Assembly: GCA_016201045.1 (NCBI GenBank)
Contig: JACQDM010000001.1
Span: 248,001-312,000, forward strand
Direction: 5' to 3'
Length of the DNA stretch: 64,000 nt
Source: Afipia sp.
GTDB taxonomy: Bacteria; Pseudomonadota; Alphaproteobacteria; Rhizobiales; Xanthobacteraceae
Made by a program: the position numbers and the translations under genes. Below the pieces are notes generated by a model. It searched no databases. It was not told the DNA's origin and saw nothing but the letters and a program-made list of their open reading frames with translations. Positions 1-8,989 of the stretch are shown piece after piece (the first letter of the stretch is position 1; each line of letters starts with the position of its first letter).

Positions 1-1
1 C

Positions 2-148
2 TACTCAAACATCGAAGAGTGCAACTTTCAGTTCAAGAAAGACCTCATTCAATGCAAATTCACCGGCCTCAGAAATTGCTATGCTCAGGCGATGGTGCGG
101 CTCATCGCATGCGAACGCGGCCATCCTATTCCGCCGTTGAACTACTAG
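2..148 (+). CDS. 3' end of a small Cys-containing protein (partial)
   Basis: An open frame runs from the left edge (first full codon at base 2) to a TAG stop and is too short for the ORF track. The visible 48 residues contain four cysteines (EECNFQ, IQCKF, RNCYA, IACERG) and end in PPLNY. Three of the four Cys lie at regular intervals, which suggests a small disulphide-bonded or metal-binding protein, but no family is recognised. The start lies outside the window. It is followed 13 bases later by another plus-strand gene, so the two may be cotranscribed. I see codon-like composition but no known function. Confidence 0.5.
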   Translation, partial: YSNIEECNFQFKKDLIQCKFTGLRNCYAQAMVRLIACERGHPIPPLNY

Positions 149-161
149 GACTCGTTCATCA

Positions 162-491
162 ATGATTATTGCATCAAGAGTCCTTCAATTCACCACCCAC
201 TCGGGAACAAAGGCTGTTCAGATTGACCTCTTTCGGCCTGAGCAGAACGATGGCGATTGGATCTGTCATTACACAGTCCACTGGCCGGATAAAGCGTGGC
301 AAAGTTTCGGCGGTGGTTATGATGCGATACAGGCGCTTCTGTCCGCTCTTCAGAAAATAGGGTTTGAGCTTTATGCCAGCGAAGCCAACAAGACCGGAAA
401 GTTGACATGGGGAAATTGGGAAGGTTTCGGCTTTCCCGTGCCGCAAAATGCGCGCGACCTTTTAAAAGGGGACGACGCTAAATTTCTCTGA
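162..491 (+). CDS. DUF6968-like hypothetical protein
   Basis: A 109-residue acidic/aromatic protein with no signal peptide or membrane segment. The features 'QALLSALQKIGFELYAS', 'GKLTW' and a C-terminal 'GFGFPVP..ARDLL.GDD' match my memory of the DUF6968 family (about 100 residues, unknown function, common in proteobacteria); this family call is from recall, not a search. An ATG start is used, with no clear Shine-Dalgarno. It follows the partial gene at the left edge by 13 bases and is closed by a strong hairpin terminator 7 bases after the stop. No function can be assigned. Confidence 0.7.
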   Translation: MIIASRVLQFTTHSGTKAVQIDLFRPEQNDGDWICHYTVHWPDKAWQSFGGGYDAIQALLSALQKIGFELYASEANKTGKLTWGNWEGFGFPVPQNARDLLKGDDAKFL

Positions 492-497
492 AACAAA

Positions 498-521
498 AAG
501 CCCCGGAGCGATCCGGGGCTT
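498..521. terminator. Bidirectional intrinsic terminator
   Basis: A perfect 10-bp inverted repeat (AAGCCCCGGA / TCCGGGGCTT) with a 4-base GCGA loop lies between the convergent DUF6968-like gene (ends 491) and ahcY (ends 545). An A-run on the left and TTCCTTATT on the right make it plausible as a terminator in both directions. Confidence 0.85.
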
Positions 522-544
522 CCTTATTCTGAATTGAGCGTCGC

Positions 545-1996
545 TCAATAGCGGTAATGATCGCTCTTGAACGGGCCTTCGGTTTTCACGCCGATATAGT
601 CGGCCTGATCCTTGCGCAGCTTGGTCAGGTTCACGCCGATCTTGGCGAGGTGAAGCATCGCGACCTTTTCATCCAATGACTTCGGCAACACGTACACTTC
701 CTTTTTGTACTTGCCGTCCTTGTTGTTGGCGTAGAGTTCGATCTGCGCCAGCGTCTGGTTGGTGAACGACGCCGACATCACGAACGACGGATGCCCCATC
801 GCGTTGCCGAGGTTCACGAGACGGCCTTCGGAGAGAAGGATCATGCGCTTGCCGTCCGGGAACGTGATTTCGTCCACCTGCGGCTTGATGTTGTCCCACT
901 TCATGTTCTTCAGATGCGCGACCTGAATCTCGTTGTCGAAGTGACCGATGTTGCAGACGATGGCGCGATCCTTCATCGCGCGCATATGCTCGATGGTGAT
1001 GATGTCCTTGTTGCCCGTCGCGGTGACGAAAATGTCGGCGCGGGGCGCGGCCTGTTCCATCGTCACGACTTCGTAGCCTTCCATCGCCGCCTGCAGCGCG
1101 CAAATAGGATCGATCTCCGACACCATCACGCGGCAACCGGCCTGGCGCAGCGAGGCGGCCGAGCCTTTGCCGACGTCGCCGAAGCCCGCAACCATCGCGG
1201 TCTTACCTGACATCATCACGTCGGTGCCGCGACGGATGCCGTCCACCAGCGACTCGCGGCAACCATAGAGATTGTCGAACTTCGACTTGGTGACCGAGTC
1301 GTTGACATTGATGGCAGGCCACAACAGCGTGCCGGCCTTCTGCATGTCGTAAAGGCGATGCACGCCCGTGGTGGTTTCTTCCGACACACCCTTGATCGAG
1401 TCAGCGATGGCCTTGAAGTAACCCTTCGGCTTTTCCTTCAACTGCTTCTTCAGCAGCGCGAAGAACACTTCTTCTTCCTCCGACTGCGGCTTGTCGAGAA
1501 ACGCCGTGTCGCCGTTCTCGGCGCGCAGGCCGAGATGGACGTACATCGTCGCATCGCCGCCGTCGTCGAGGATCATGTTCGGATGCAGGGATTCACCAGG
1601 CTTTGCACCGTGCCAGTCGAACAGCTTGGCGGTGTAGTCCCAATAATCCTTCAGCGTCTCGCCCTTCACCGCGAACACCGGAATGCCCGCAGCGGCAATC
1701 GCAGCTGCTGCGTGATCCTGCGTCGAATAGATGTTGCACGAGACCCAGCGGATGTCGGCGCCGAGTGCTTTCAGCGTCTCAATAAGAACGCCGGTCTGAA
1801 TCGTCATGTGCAGCGAGCCTGCGATGCGCGCGCCTTTCAACGGCTGCTTCGGGCCGTATTCTTCGCGCGTCGCCATCAGGCCCGGCATTTCGGTTTCGGC
1901 CAGCGACAATTCCTTGCGGCCGAATGGAGCAAGGTCCATGTCGGCGACGATATAGTCGTTGAAGCCTGCGGGGGCTTTGGCGGCTGCGGTGCTCAT
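545..1996 (-). CDS. ahcY: Adenosylhomocysteinase (SAH hydrolase)
   Basis: A 483-residue cytoplasmic enzyme that splits S-adenosylhomocysteine into adenosine and homocysteine, removing the product inhibitor of methyltransferases. Visible signatures are '[15 protein letters not shown]', the NAD-binding loop 'GFGDVGKG', '[11 protein letters not shown]' and the terminal 'KSDHYRY', in which the conserved Lys/Tyr reach into the neighbouring subunit of the tetramer. Length fits the alphaproteobacterial type, with an insertion relative to archaeal forms. It lies 10 bases downstream of metK on the same strand, so metK-ahcY form a SAM-cycle operon, and it ends at the bidirectional terminator. No SAH riboswitch is visible in the 10-base gap. 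Confidence 0.97.
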   Translation of the reverse strand: MSTAAAKAPAGFNDYIVADMDLAPFGRKELSLAETEMPGLMATREEYGPKQPLKGARIAGSLHMTIQTGVLIETLKALGADIRWVSCNIYSTQDHAAAAIAAAGIPVFAVKGETLKDYWDYTAKLFDWHGAKPGESLHPNMILDDGGDATMYVHLGLRAENGDTAFLDKPQSEEEEVFFALLKKQLKEKPKGYFKAIADSIKGVSEETTTGVHRLYDMQKAGTLLWPAINVNDSVTKSKFDNLYGCRESLVDGIRRGTDVMMSGKTAMVAGFGDVGKGSAASLRQAGCRVMVSEIDPICALQAAMEGYEVVTMEQAAPRADIFVTATGNKDIITIEHMRAMKDRAIVCNIGHFDNEIQVAHLKNMKWDNIKPQVDEITFPDGKRMILLSEGRLVNLGNAMGHPSFVMSASFTNQTLAQIELYANNKDGKYKKEVYVLPKSLDEKVAMLHLAKIGVNLTKLRKDQADYIGVKTEGPFKSDHYRY

Positions 1997-2006
1997 GTTC
2001 GATTCC

Positions 2007-3227
2007 TTATGACAGTGCGCGCTTGAGCGCGTCGGCGATGTCGGTCTTTTCCCACGAGAAGCCGCCGTCCTTTTCCGGCGCGCGGCCGAAATGTCCGTAG
2101 GCTGAGGTGCGGGCGTAGATCGGCTTGTTGAGCTTGAGATGCGTGCGGATGCCGCGTGGCGTGAGACTCATCAGTTCCTGCAGAATCTTCGCGATCTTCT
2201 GCTCGTCGGCTTTGCCGGTGCCGTCGGTGTTCACGTAAACCGATAGCGGATGCGCGACGCCAATGGCGTATGACAACTGAATCGTGCAGCGGTCGGCGAG
2301 ACCGGCAGCAACCACGTTCTTGGCGAGATAGCGTGCCGCATACGCCGCCGAGCGGTCGACCTTCGAGGGGTCCTTGCCCGAGAATGCGCCGCCGCCATGA
2401 GGCGCAGCGCCGCCATACGTATCGACGATGATCTTGCGGCCGGTCAAACCTGTGTCGCCGTCAGGTCCGCCGATGACGAAACGTCCGGTCGGGTTGACGT
2501 AGATCTGGTCCTTCTTCGGCATCCAGCCGGATGGCAACACCTTCTCGATGTAAGGCAGCACGAGTTCCTTGATGTCGTCCGACTCCAGAACCTTCTTGCC
2601 GTCTTTTTCCTTATGCTGTGTCGAGACGACGACGGCGGTGCACTTCACCGGCTTGCCGTTCTCATATTGCAGCGTGAACTGGCTCTTTGCGTCCGGCTCG
2701 AACAGCTTCTGCTTGCCGGAGTGACGGTCTGCGGCCATCGCCTTCAGCACGTTGTGCGAATACTGCAGCGGCGCAGGCATCAGTTCAGGCGTCTCATTGG
2801 TCGCGTAACCGAACATGATGCCCTGGTCGCCCGCGCCCTCGTCCTTGTTGCCTGCGGCTTCAACGCCCTGCGCGATGTCTGCGGACTGGCCGTGCAGATG
2901 CACCTGCACCTTCGCGGTCTTCCAGTGGAAGCCCTTCTGCGCGTAGCCGATATCTTTGACGGCCTTGCGCGCGAGCTTTTCGGCAAGCGCCTTATTGACC
3001 TTGCCGGTCTTGCTCATGATCTCGTTCGGGCCGGCGGCCTGCTTCGACATGCGGACTTCGCCGGCGAGCACGACGAGGTTGGTGGTGACGAGCGTTTCGC
3101 ACGCGACCTTCGCCATCGGATCGGCCTTGAAGAACTGGTCGACGATTTCGTCCGAGATACGGTCGCAGACCTTGTCCGGATGACCTTCGGAAACAGACTC
3201 ACTCGTGAAGATATAAGACCCGCGCAT
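2007..3227 (-). CDS. metK: S-adenosylmethionine synthase
   Basis: Makes S-adenosylmethionine from methionine and ATP. The N-terminus '[18 protein letters not shown]' is the diagnostic MetK start, and '[12 protein letters not shown]' and '[19 protein letters not shown]' are the two PROSITE-type MetK signatures. The ORF track begins at a TTG (3230), but an ATG follows immediately and AGAGGA lies about 9 bases ahead of it, so ATG (406 aa) is preferred. It is 10 bases upstream of ahcY and 60 bases downstream of an HTH-methyltransferase on the same strand. The short leader shows no recognisable SAM-type riboswitch. Confidence 0.97.
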   Translation of the reverse strand: MRGSYIFTSESVSEGHPDKVCDRISDEIVDQFFKADPMAKVACETLVTTNLVVLAGEVRMSKQAAGPNEIMSKTGKVNKALAEKLARKAVKDIGYAQKGFHWKTAKVQVHLHGQSADIAQGVEAAGNKDEGAGDQGIMFGYATNETPELMPAPLQYSHNVLKAMAADRHSGKQKLFEPDAKSQFTLQYENGKPVKCTAVVVSTQHKEKDGKKVLESDDIKELVLPYIEKVLPSGWMPKKDQIYVNPTGRFVIGGPDGDTGLTGRKIIVDTYGGAAPHGGGAFSGKDPSKVDRSAAYAARYLAKNVVAAGLADRCTIQLSYAIGVAHPLSVYVNTDGTGKADEQKIAKILQELMSLTPRGIRTHLKLNKPIYARTSAYGHFGRAPEKDGGFSWEKTDIADALKRALS

Positions 3228-3287
3228 CAAACCAATTCCTCTGCTCTCGTTCGGCGGCTGTTTCGTGAACTTTGCCGGATAAAAACG

Positions 3288-4631
3288 TCAATCGCGGCGG
3301 CGCGATATGACATAGGATTCGTCGTAAAACCAAAGCCCGTTATGCTTGCGCAGCACGTCTCTGGTGGCTTCGAGATAACGGCCGCTCTGCGTCACTTCCG
3401 TCAGGCGGTCATCTTCGACCTGTGCGACATACACTGCCGCGTTCCATGCTGCAAAGGCTGTAGAAGACCCGATTGGGCCTGTGACCTCGTTTGGCAAGGC
3501 TTCCATGTCGTAGCGGAAAATCGAGCGATTATCGGCATATGCGTTGAAGTTGAGATCCCGCCCCGCCGAGCCCAGCTCGTATTTCACGGCACGAAGTAGC
3601 TCATGGCGGCTCACCGAGAAAGGGTTTTCTCCGGGCCAGACGGCCTGAACGATCTCCATTCCGGGGTCGTGGCCATAGGAGTGAATCCCGATCAGCCGGC
3701 CACCGGCCCGGAGCGACCGGGCCAAAGGCGCGATGATGCGTTTGGCCCTGAAATTCAACGAGGATTTGGCCCGATAAGGCTGCGAGGCGATGACGAGGTC
3801 GAAATTGGCCTCGACCCGCCCGGCCCTTGGAATCATCGAATCCAGCAGGAATCGGTGGTCATCCCGGTAGATGACGAGGGCGATGGGCCGCTCGTAAACC
3901 GGCATGCCTGAACGGGGACTGACGCTGGCGCGCCAGTTCTCTTCCAAAAACCCATTCAAATCAGCGATTTGCGCCTCGAACGCGCCGGACGAATCGCCTG
4001 TCAGCGCGACCTCCTTCCAGATCATGGCGGCGGCGGCCTGCGGCGATTTCGGCGCCAGCCACGGCGCTTCCGCGTAGTTCATGTTGGTCAGGACAAAGAC
4101 CGTCGCCGGATGCTCGAACAGGCGATCAGGCACCTTGTCCAGCGTCAGGCGCACGTCCTCGAGGCTGATTTCCTTGCCCGCCACATAGAACGGCATGTGC
4201 GGAAAACGGCTGTGCATCGCGCGCATGACCCGCGCCATCACGGTTCCATCGCCGACGCCTGCGTCGAACACCCGCAGCGCCGGAGGGCGCGGATGAATCG
4301 CGGACAATTCCAGCGCCACCCGTTCGGAAATCACGCGCTTCTCCGAGCAGGTGTGGACGAACAGCAGGTATTTCTGGCGGTTTTCGAAAAAGCGGAAATT
4401 GCCGCCCGGATCGCGCCGCTCGATCGGCGCTTCAGGCAGCCTCACAACGGGGGTCGTGTCCCCAAGAAAAGCTCTAATCCGCTCAAGCGTATCGACGCGG
4501 ATGTGCTTGCCCTCGCGCAAGCGTGAGACGAGCTTGCCGTCATTGACGACGCGGCGGCCAAAGGTGGATTCGGCCATTCCCGCTTCGCGGCAGTAGGCGG
4601 AAATCTGGGCCAATAGCGCGTCGTTTGTCAT
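3288..4631 (-). CDS. HTH-domain SAM-dependent methyltransferase
   Basis: A 447-residue protein. Residues about 1-60 (LLAQISAYCREAGM..STFGRRVVNDGKLVSRLREGK) look like a helix-turn-helix domain; residues about 105-320 form a Rossmann methyltransferase with a SAM-binding motif I 'VFDAGVGDGTV' and a later 'LRAGGRLIGIHSYG' strand. The ORF track extends it to 4784, but that extension overlaps the divergent AhpD-like gene, so the ATG at 4631 (MTNDALL) is used. The substrate is unknown. It lies directly upstream of metK and ahcY on the same strand, so SAM synthesis and SAH removal may be co-expressed with it. The HTH could instead make it a regulator that senses SAM. Confidence 0.8.
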   Translation of the reverse strand: MTNDALLAQISAYCREAGMAESTFGRRVVNDGKLVSRLREGKHIRVDTLERIRAFLGDTTPVVRLPEAPIERRDPGGNFRFFENRQKYLLFVHTCSEKRVISERVALELSAIHPRPPALRVFDAGVGDGTVMARVMRAMHSRFPHMPFYVAGKEISLEDVRLTLDKVPDRLFEHPATVFVLTNMNYAEAPWLAPKSPQAAAAMIWKEVALTGDSSGAFEAQIADLNGFLEENWRASVSPRSGMPVYERPIALVIYRDDHRFLLDSMIPRAGRVEANFDLVIASQPYRAKSSLNFRAKRIIAPLARSLRAGGRLIGIHSYGHDPGMEIVQAVWPGENPFSVSRHELLRAVKYELGSAGRDLNFNAYADNRSIFRYDMEALPNEVTGPIGSSTAFAAWNAAVYVAQVEDDRLTEVTQSGRYLEATRDVLRKHNGLWFYDESYVISRRRD

Positions 4632-4755
4632 AAGGCGGAAATCTGACGGAGTTGGAATCCAATGGCGGGAATGTGACCCCGCTGTAGCACCGCCTGCCCA
4701 CCGATGGTATCCCGCGCGACGTGCCCATTCCCGCTGCCCACACCGGAGAGACGCG

Positions 4756-5199
4756 ATGACCGAACGCCTGCATGCCCCTTTCAAGCTCGCGCCCGACGCC
4801 TACAAAGGCATCATGGCCATCGAGACGGCGGTGAAAGCCAGCGGGCTTGAGCTGAGCCTGATCGAACTGGTGAAAATGCGCGCATCGCAGATCAATCATT
4901 GCGCGTTCTGCATCCACATGCATTCGACCGACGCGCGCAAGGAAGGCGAAAGCGAAATGCGGCTCTATATGCTGGACGCATGGCGCGAGTCCTCGCTCTA
5001 TACGCCGCGCGAACGCGCCGCGCTCGCTTGGACGGAATCGCTGACGCTGATTTCGCAAACCGAAGCGCCGGACGCGGACTACGAACTCGCCGCCAAGGAA
5101 TTCAACGACGGCGAACTGGTGCATTTGTCGTTCCTGATCGGCACCATCAATGCGTGGAATCGTCTGGCCATCGGCTTCAGGCTGGCTCATCCGAAGTGA
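4756..5199 (+). CDS. Carboxymuconolactone decarboxylase/AhpD-family protein
   Basis: A 147-residue cytoplasmic all-helical protein with the AhpD core 'HCAFCIHMHSTDA..EGE': a CxxC pair followed by His, the redox-active site of AhpD-type alkylhydroperoxidases. Many members of PF02627 with this motif act in peroxide defence or as small dehydrogenase-like enzymes; the exact substrate cannot be read from sequence. GGAGAG lies 8 bases ahead of the ATG and supports the start. It is transcribed divergently from the HTH-methyltransferase and followed by the TPR-caspase gene after about 90 bases. Confidence 0.88.
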   Translation: MTERLHAPFKLAPDAYKGIMAIETAVKASGLELSLIELVKMRASQINHCAFCIHMHSTDARKEGESEMRLYMLDAWRESSLYTPRERAALAWTESLTLISQTEAPDADYELAAKEFNDGELVHLSFLIGTINAWNRLAIGFRLAHPK

Positions 5200-5288
5200 G
5201 ATTGATCCTGACGAATTGTTGAACCGAAGCACCGGCGACGAGCGACCAAATCGACTAGACTTGCGACATTGTCACGGGGACGAATTTC

Positions 5289-6938
5289 ATGCGCCGCCTG
5301 ATTTCGATTTTCGCCTTTGTTGCCGCCGTTGCTCTGGCCTCGCCTGCCCTCGCCCAATCCAACGCGCAACTCGGCCCGCTTTGCACCTCCGAAGGCACGC
5401 CCGCCGATCAGCAGATTTCAGCGTGCAACAAGATTCTCGCGCTGAAGGTTTTTAGCGGCGAGAAACTCGCGACGATCTATTTCTGGCGTGCCGTCGCCTA
5501 CAACAAAAAGGGCGACTACAAGAACGTCATCGCCGACACGACCGAGGCCCTGAAACTCACACCCAAGTCGATCGAACTGCTCAACATGCGCGGCTCGGCC
5601 TATTACGACTCGGGCGAATCCGACATCGCGATTGCCGATTTCACCGACGCGCTCGCCATCGGCCCGCCGAGCGGCACAATCTATCACAACCGCGCCAACG
5701 CCTATCGCAACAAGGGCGACTATCCGAAGGCGCTCGCGGACTACAGCAAGGCGATCGATCTCGGCACCAGGAGTTCATACACCTATCAGAACCGCGGCCT
5801 CGTCAAGCAGACGATGGGCGATCTCGACGGCGCGATGGCGGATATCAACGAGGCCATTCGCGTCGATCCGTCATTGCCGGGGCCGCACACCGCACGCGCC
5901 GTGCTGTGGCGCGCGAAGGGCAACATCGACAAGGCGATTGCCGATTGCACCGAGGCGGTCACGCTTGCGAAGGCGAAACAGCCGGTCAACATCATGACGC
6001 CGCCGGGCAGCGTGCTGATCGACGCCTATACGCAACGTGGACTGTCCTACGAAGCCAATGGCCAGTTCGATCTCGCCAAGGACGACTATAATTCGACGCT
6101 TCAAGGCGTCGCCGTCGACAATGTGAGCAAGGCCAATCAGGCGACCGCGAAGGTTCGCCTCTCGCTGCTGTCGGATGCGCCGGCAACTGTGCCGGTGAAA
6201 AAGGCCGAAGCGGCGGGCCGCCGCGTTGCGCTGGTGATCGGCAACGGTGCGTATCGGAATTTCCCTGCGCTGCCCAATCCGCCGAACGACGCGCGCGCCG
6301 TCGCCAAGAGCCTGCGCGATCTCGGCTACGAAGTCACAGAAGGCATCGACCTCACACAGGACAAGATGCAGAAAATGACGCGCGAATTCATGCGGGGCGC
6401 CGCGCAGGCCAAGACGCTCGTACTTTATTATGCGGGCCACGGCGTGCAGGTTTCCGGCCGCAACTATCTCGTGCCGGTCGATGTGAAGCCCGACGCAGGC
6501 GCGGCCATCGTCGACAGCATGACCGATATGGACAAGATTCTCGCAGGCCTCGACGATCAGGTCCGAACCAACGTGTTGATCTTCGATGCCTGCCGAAACG
6601 ATCCGTTCTCGCAGACGGCGTCGACGAACGGCGGACGCTCACTCGACATCAAGACGCGCTCGGGTCTGGCGCAGCCGGTTGCTCCTTCCGCCGGTTCGAC
6701 GCTTGGTGCTGGTACGCTCATCGCATTTGCTACTGCGCCGGGACAAGTTGCATTGGATGGCGAAGGCGCAAACTCGCCGTTCTCGGCGGCGCTGACGCGC
6801 CACATCGGAACGCCGGGGCTTGAAGTGCAACAGATGCTGACGCGCGTGCGCGCCGAAGTCGTCGCTGGCACCCACAATAAGCAGGTGCCGTGGTCGAACT
6901 CGTCGCTGCTCGGCGAAGTGTATCTCGCGGCGAAGTAG
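5289..6938 (+). CDS. Secreted TPR-caspase family (C14-like) protein
   Basis: A 549-residue protein. Residues 1-22 are a clear Sec signal peptide (FVAAVALASPALAQS). Residues about 50-290 hold four to six TPR-like repeats (for example 'YHNRANAYRNKGDYPKALAD'). Residues about 311-549 are a caspase-fold (peptidase C14) domain with 'ALVIGNGAY', the catalytic His in 'YYAGHGVQ' (His384) and the catalytic Cys in 'LIFDACRNDPF' (Cys435). Both dyad residues are present, so peptidase activity is possible. The signal peptide implies a periplasmic site, unusual for eukaryotic caspases but common in these alphaproteobacterial proteins. The target is unknown; the TPRs may recruit it. Confidence 0.92.
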   Translation: MRRLISIFAFVAAVALASPALAQSNAQLGPLCTSEGTPADQQISACNKILALKVFSGEKLATIYFWRAVAYNKKGDYKNVIADTTEALKLTPKSIELLNMRGSAYYDSGESDIAIADFTDALAIGPPSGTIYHNRANAYRNKGDYPKALADYSKAIDLGTRSSYTYQNRGLVKQTMGDLDGAMADINEAIRVDPSLPGPHTARAVLWRAKGNIDKAIADCTEAVTLAKAKQPVNIMTPPGSVLIDAYTQRGLSYEANGQFDLAKDDYNSTLQGVAVDNVSKANQATAKVRLSLLSDAPATVPVKKAEAAGRRVALVIGNGAYRNFPALPNPPNDARAVAKSLRDLGYEVTEGIDLTQDKMQKMTREFMRGAAQAKTLVLYYAGHGVQVSGRNYLVPVDVKPDAGAAIVDSMTDMDKILAGLDDQVRTNVLIFDACRNDPFSQTASTNGGRSLDIKTRSGLAQPVAPSAGSTLGAGTLIAFATAPGQVALDGEGANSPFSAALTRHIGTPGLEVQQMLTRVRAEVVAGTHNKQVPWSNSSLLGEVYLAAK

Positions 6939-6976
6939 ATCATCGCTTAGCGCCGAAACGGCTACACACCTCTGCG

Positions 6977-7088
6977 TCGTCCCCGCGAAGGCGGGGACCC
7001 ATAACCACAAATTCAAGTATCACTCACGATGGTTCAGCATCCTTGCTGATAACTTAGGGAGTATGGGTCCCCGCCTTCGCGGGGACGA
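6977..7088. repeat. Paired REP-like palindromes (REPIN-like element)
   Basis: Two copies of a 27-base sequence lie in perfect inverted orientation (6977-7003 and 7062-7088) around a 58-base spacer. Each copy is itself a hairpin: GTCCCCGC, loop GAAG, GCGGGGAC. Directly downstream, 7100-7120 (CTGACGCTCCTCGCAATGACG) looks like a fragment of another dispersed repeat known to me from Bradyrhizobium-type genomes. The element sits between the convergent ends of the TPR-caspase and MetE-like genes, a typical REP location, and could also terminate both transcripts. Confidence 0.85.
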
Positions 7089-7122
7089 CAACGGGACCGC
7101 TGACGCTCCTCGCAATGACGCA

Positions 7123-8235
7123 CTAACCCCAGACTTCTTTCGCGATTTCCACCGCGAGCTTCAGCTTCGCCCATTGCTCGTCTTCGGTGAGCACGTTGCC
7201 TTCTTCGGTGGAGGCAAAACCGCATTGCGGCGACAGCGCAAGCTGATTCATGTCGACGAACTTCGCGGCCTCCTTAATGCGCTGCTTGAGCATCGCCTTG
7301 CTCTCCAACTCGCCCGCTTTCGACGTGATGAGGCCGAGCACGACGACCTTCTCGCCCTTCGGCAGAAACCGCAGCGGCTCGAAACCGCCCGCGCGTTCGG
7401 AATCGTATTCGAGGAAGTAGCCGTCATAGTTCACTTTCGACAGCAGCGTCTCCGCCACCGGCTCGTAACCGCCGCTTGACACCCAGGTCGAGCGGAAATT
7501 GCCCCGGCACACATGCGTCGTGATCGTCATGCCGGCGGGCCGTTCGGCAATCGCGTAGTTGATGACGCGCGCATAGACCTGTTGGAATTCGTCGGGGTCG
7601 TCGCCGCGCCCGCGCATCTTCTCGCGCTGTTCTTCCGAGCACAGATACGCCCAGATCGTGTCGTCGAACTGCAGATAGCGGCAGCCCGCGTCGTAAAGCG
7701 CCTTCACCGCCTTGCGGTAGGCTTTGCCAAGATCGACGAAGAAATCGTCCATCGATGGGTAGGCATCCTTCGAGATCGCGTGACGTCCGCCGCGATAGTG
7801 CAAAACGGAAGGAGAAGGAATCGTCATCTTCGGCACGATGTGCGCCATCCCGCAATGTTTCTTCAGAAAAGCGAAATGCGCGAGCATCGGATGATCCGCC
7901 GGAAAATCGATCTTGCCGGTGACGCGGATGTTTTCGCCGCGCGTGATCATGCCGTTGAACAGGATGCCTTCGGTCTTGTAGATTTCGCAGCCGTCGAGAG
8001 CTTTGAGAAAATCGAAATGCCACCACGAACGGCGGAATTCTCCGTCGGTCGCCGACTGCAAGCCGATCTGCTTCTGCCTGTGGATCACTTTCTCGATTTC
8101 GAGGTCTTCGATGCGCGACAGTTCCTTCGCATCGATCTCACGTTTCTCGAATTTGGCGCGCGCCTCCTTGAGGCGTGCGGGGCGCAGCAGACTGCCGACC
8201 ATATCGGCGCGGAACGGCGGCCTTGAGCGTTGCAT
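7123..8235 (-). CDS. Core-MetE-like cobalamin-independent methionine synthase family protein
   Basis: A 370-residue protein corresponding to the C-terminal catalytic half of MetE. The zinc-ligand pattern of MetE is visible: 'THVCRGNF' (His-x-Cys), the Glu of 'FLEYDSE' and the Cys of 'SPQCGFAS'. It lacks the N-terminal half found in full-length MetE (about 750 aa), so it is a core-MetE or a related methyl/thiol transferase. The ATG at 8235 (MQRSRPPF) is chosen; the longer ORF runs into the upstream ABC gene. It lies 31 bases after the ATP-binding gene on the same strand and is probably the last gene of the transporter operon. The substrate is not known. Confidence 0.85.
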   Translation of the reverse strand: MQRSRPPFRADMVGSLLRPARLKEARAKFEKREIDAKELSRIEDLEIEKVIHRQKQIGLQSATDGEFRRSWWHFDFLKALDGCEIYKTEGILFNGMITRGENIRVTGKIDFPADHPMLAHFAFLKKHCGMAHIVPKMTIPSPSVLHYRGGRHAISKDAYPSMDDFFVDLGKAYRKAVKALYDAGCRYLQFDDTIWAYLCSEEQREKMRGRGDDPDEFQQVYARVINYAIAERPAGMTITTHVCRGNFRSTWVSSGGYEPVAETLLSKVNYDGYFLEYDSERAGGFEPLRFLPKGEKVVVLGLITSKAGELESKAMLKQRIKEAAKFVDMNQLALSPQCGFASTEEGNVLTEDEQWAKLKLAVEIAKEVWG

Positions 8236-8266
8236 TGGGGTCCGAAGTCGCGATTTTTCGTTGATC

Positions 8267-8989
8267 TTAGTGCGTCTTGGCCGATGTGCCGGAAACGCCG
8301 AGATAGCGCTCAAGCACTTGTGGATCGGATTTCAACGCGGCACTCGCCGCATCATGCACGATTCCGCCGCGCTCCAAAATCACAACACGGTCGGCAAGGC
8401 CGAGAATTTTCTGGGCATTCTGCTCGACGACAATCGAGCAGATGCCGCCGGCCCGCGTGATCTGCCCCAGCGCCTTGAGCAGTTCCTCGACAATGATCGG
8501 CGCCAGACCCTCGGTCGGCTCGTCCAATAACAGAACTTTGGGGTTGAGCGTCAGCGCGCGGCCGATTGCCAGCATCTGCTGTTCGCCGCCGGACAATTCA
8601 TTGCCGAAATTTCGCCGCCGCTCGCGCAGGCGCGGGAACATGTCGTAGACCTTCTCGACGGTCCACGGGCCGTCCTGCGCCACTGCCGTCATGTTCTCCT
8701 CGACCGTGAGCGATTTGAAAATATTACGCTCCTGCGGCACCCAGCCGATGCCCGCGCGGGCGCGCTGATCGGGCCGCAGCCTCGTGATGTCGCGGCCGGC
8801 GATTTTCACCGCGCCGCTGAAACGCCGCGTCACCCCGACGATGGAATTGATCAGTGTGGTCTTGCCGGTACCGTTGCGGCCGAGCAGCGCCAGCACCTGC
8901 CCTTCGCCGAGTTCGAGCGAAAGGCCGGGAATGACGACCGCCTCGCCATAACCCGCGCAGAGTTTGTCGATGCTGAGAAGATTACGCAT
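8267..8989 (-). CDS. LivF-type ABC transporter ATPase (operon 1)
   Basis: About 240 residues. Walker A 'GRNGTGKTT', signature 'LSGGEQQ', Walker B 'VLLLDEP' and the following 'TEGLAP' are all intact and typical of LivF, one of the two ATPases of branched-chain amino acid/organic acid (HAAT) importers. The ORF track starts at a GTG (8995), but GAGGG sits 5 bases ahead of the ATG at 8989, which fits better. The start overlaps the end of the LivG-type gene. It is fifth in the order binding protein - LivH - LivM - LivG - LivF. Confidence 0.93.
   Translation of the reverse strand: MRNLLSIDKLCAGYGEAVVIPGLSLELGEGQVLALLGRNGTGKTTLINSIVGVTRRFSGAVKIAGRDITRLRPDQRARAGIGWVPQERNIFKSLTVEENMTAVAQDGPWTVEKVYDMFPRLRERRRNFGNELSGGEQQMLAIGRALTLNPKVLLLDEPTEGLAPIIVEELLKALGQITRAGGICSIVVEQNAQKILGLADRVVILERGGIVHDAASAALKSDPQVLERYLGVSGTSAKTH

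Noticed and set aside
3231-3287. SAM-responsive riboswitch before metK
   Set aside because: The leader is only 57-60 bases and has no paired-stem pattern that I can recognise; metK may be cotranscribed with the upstream gene.
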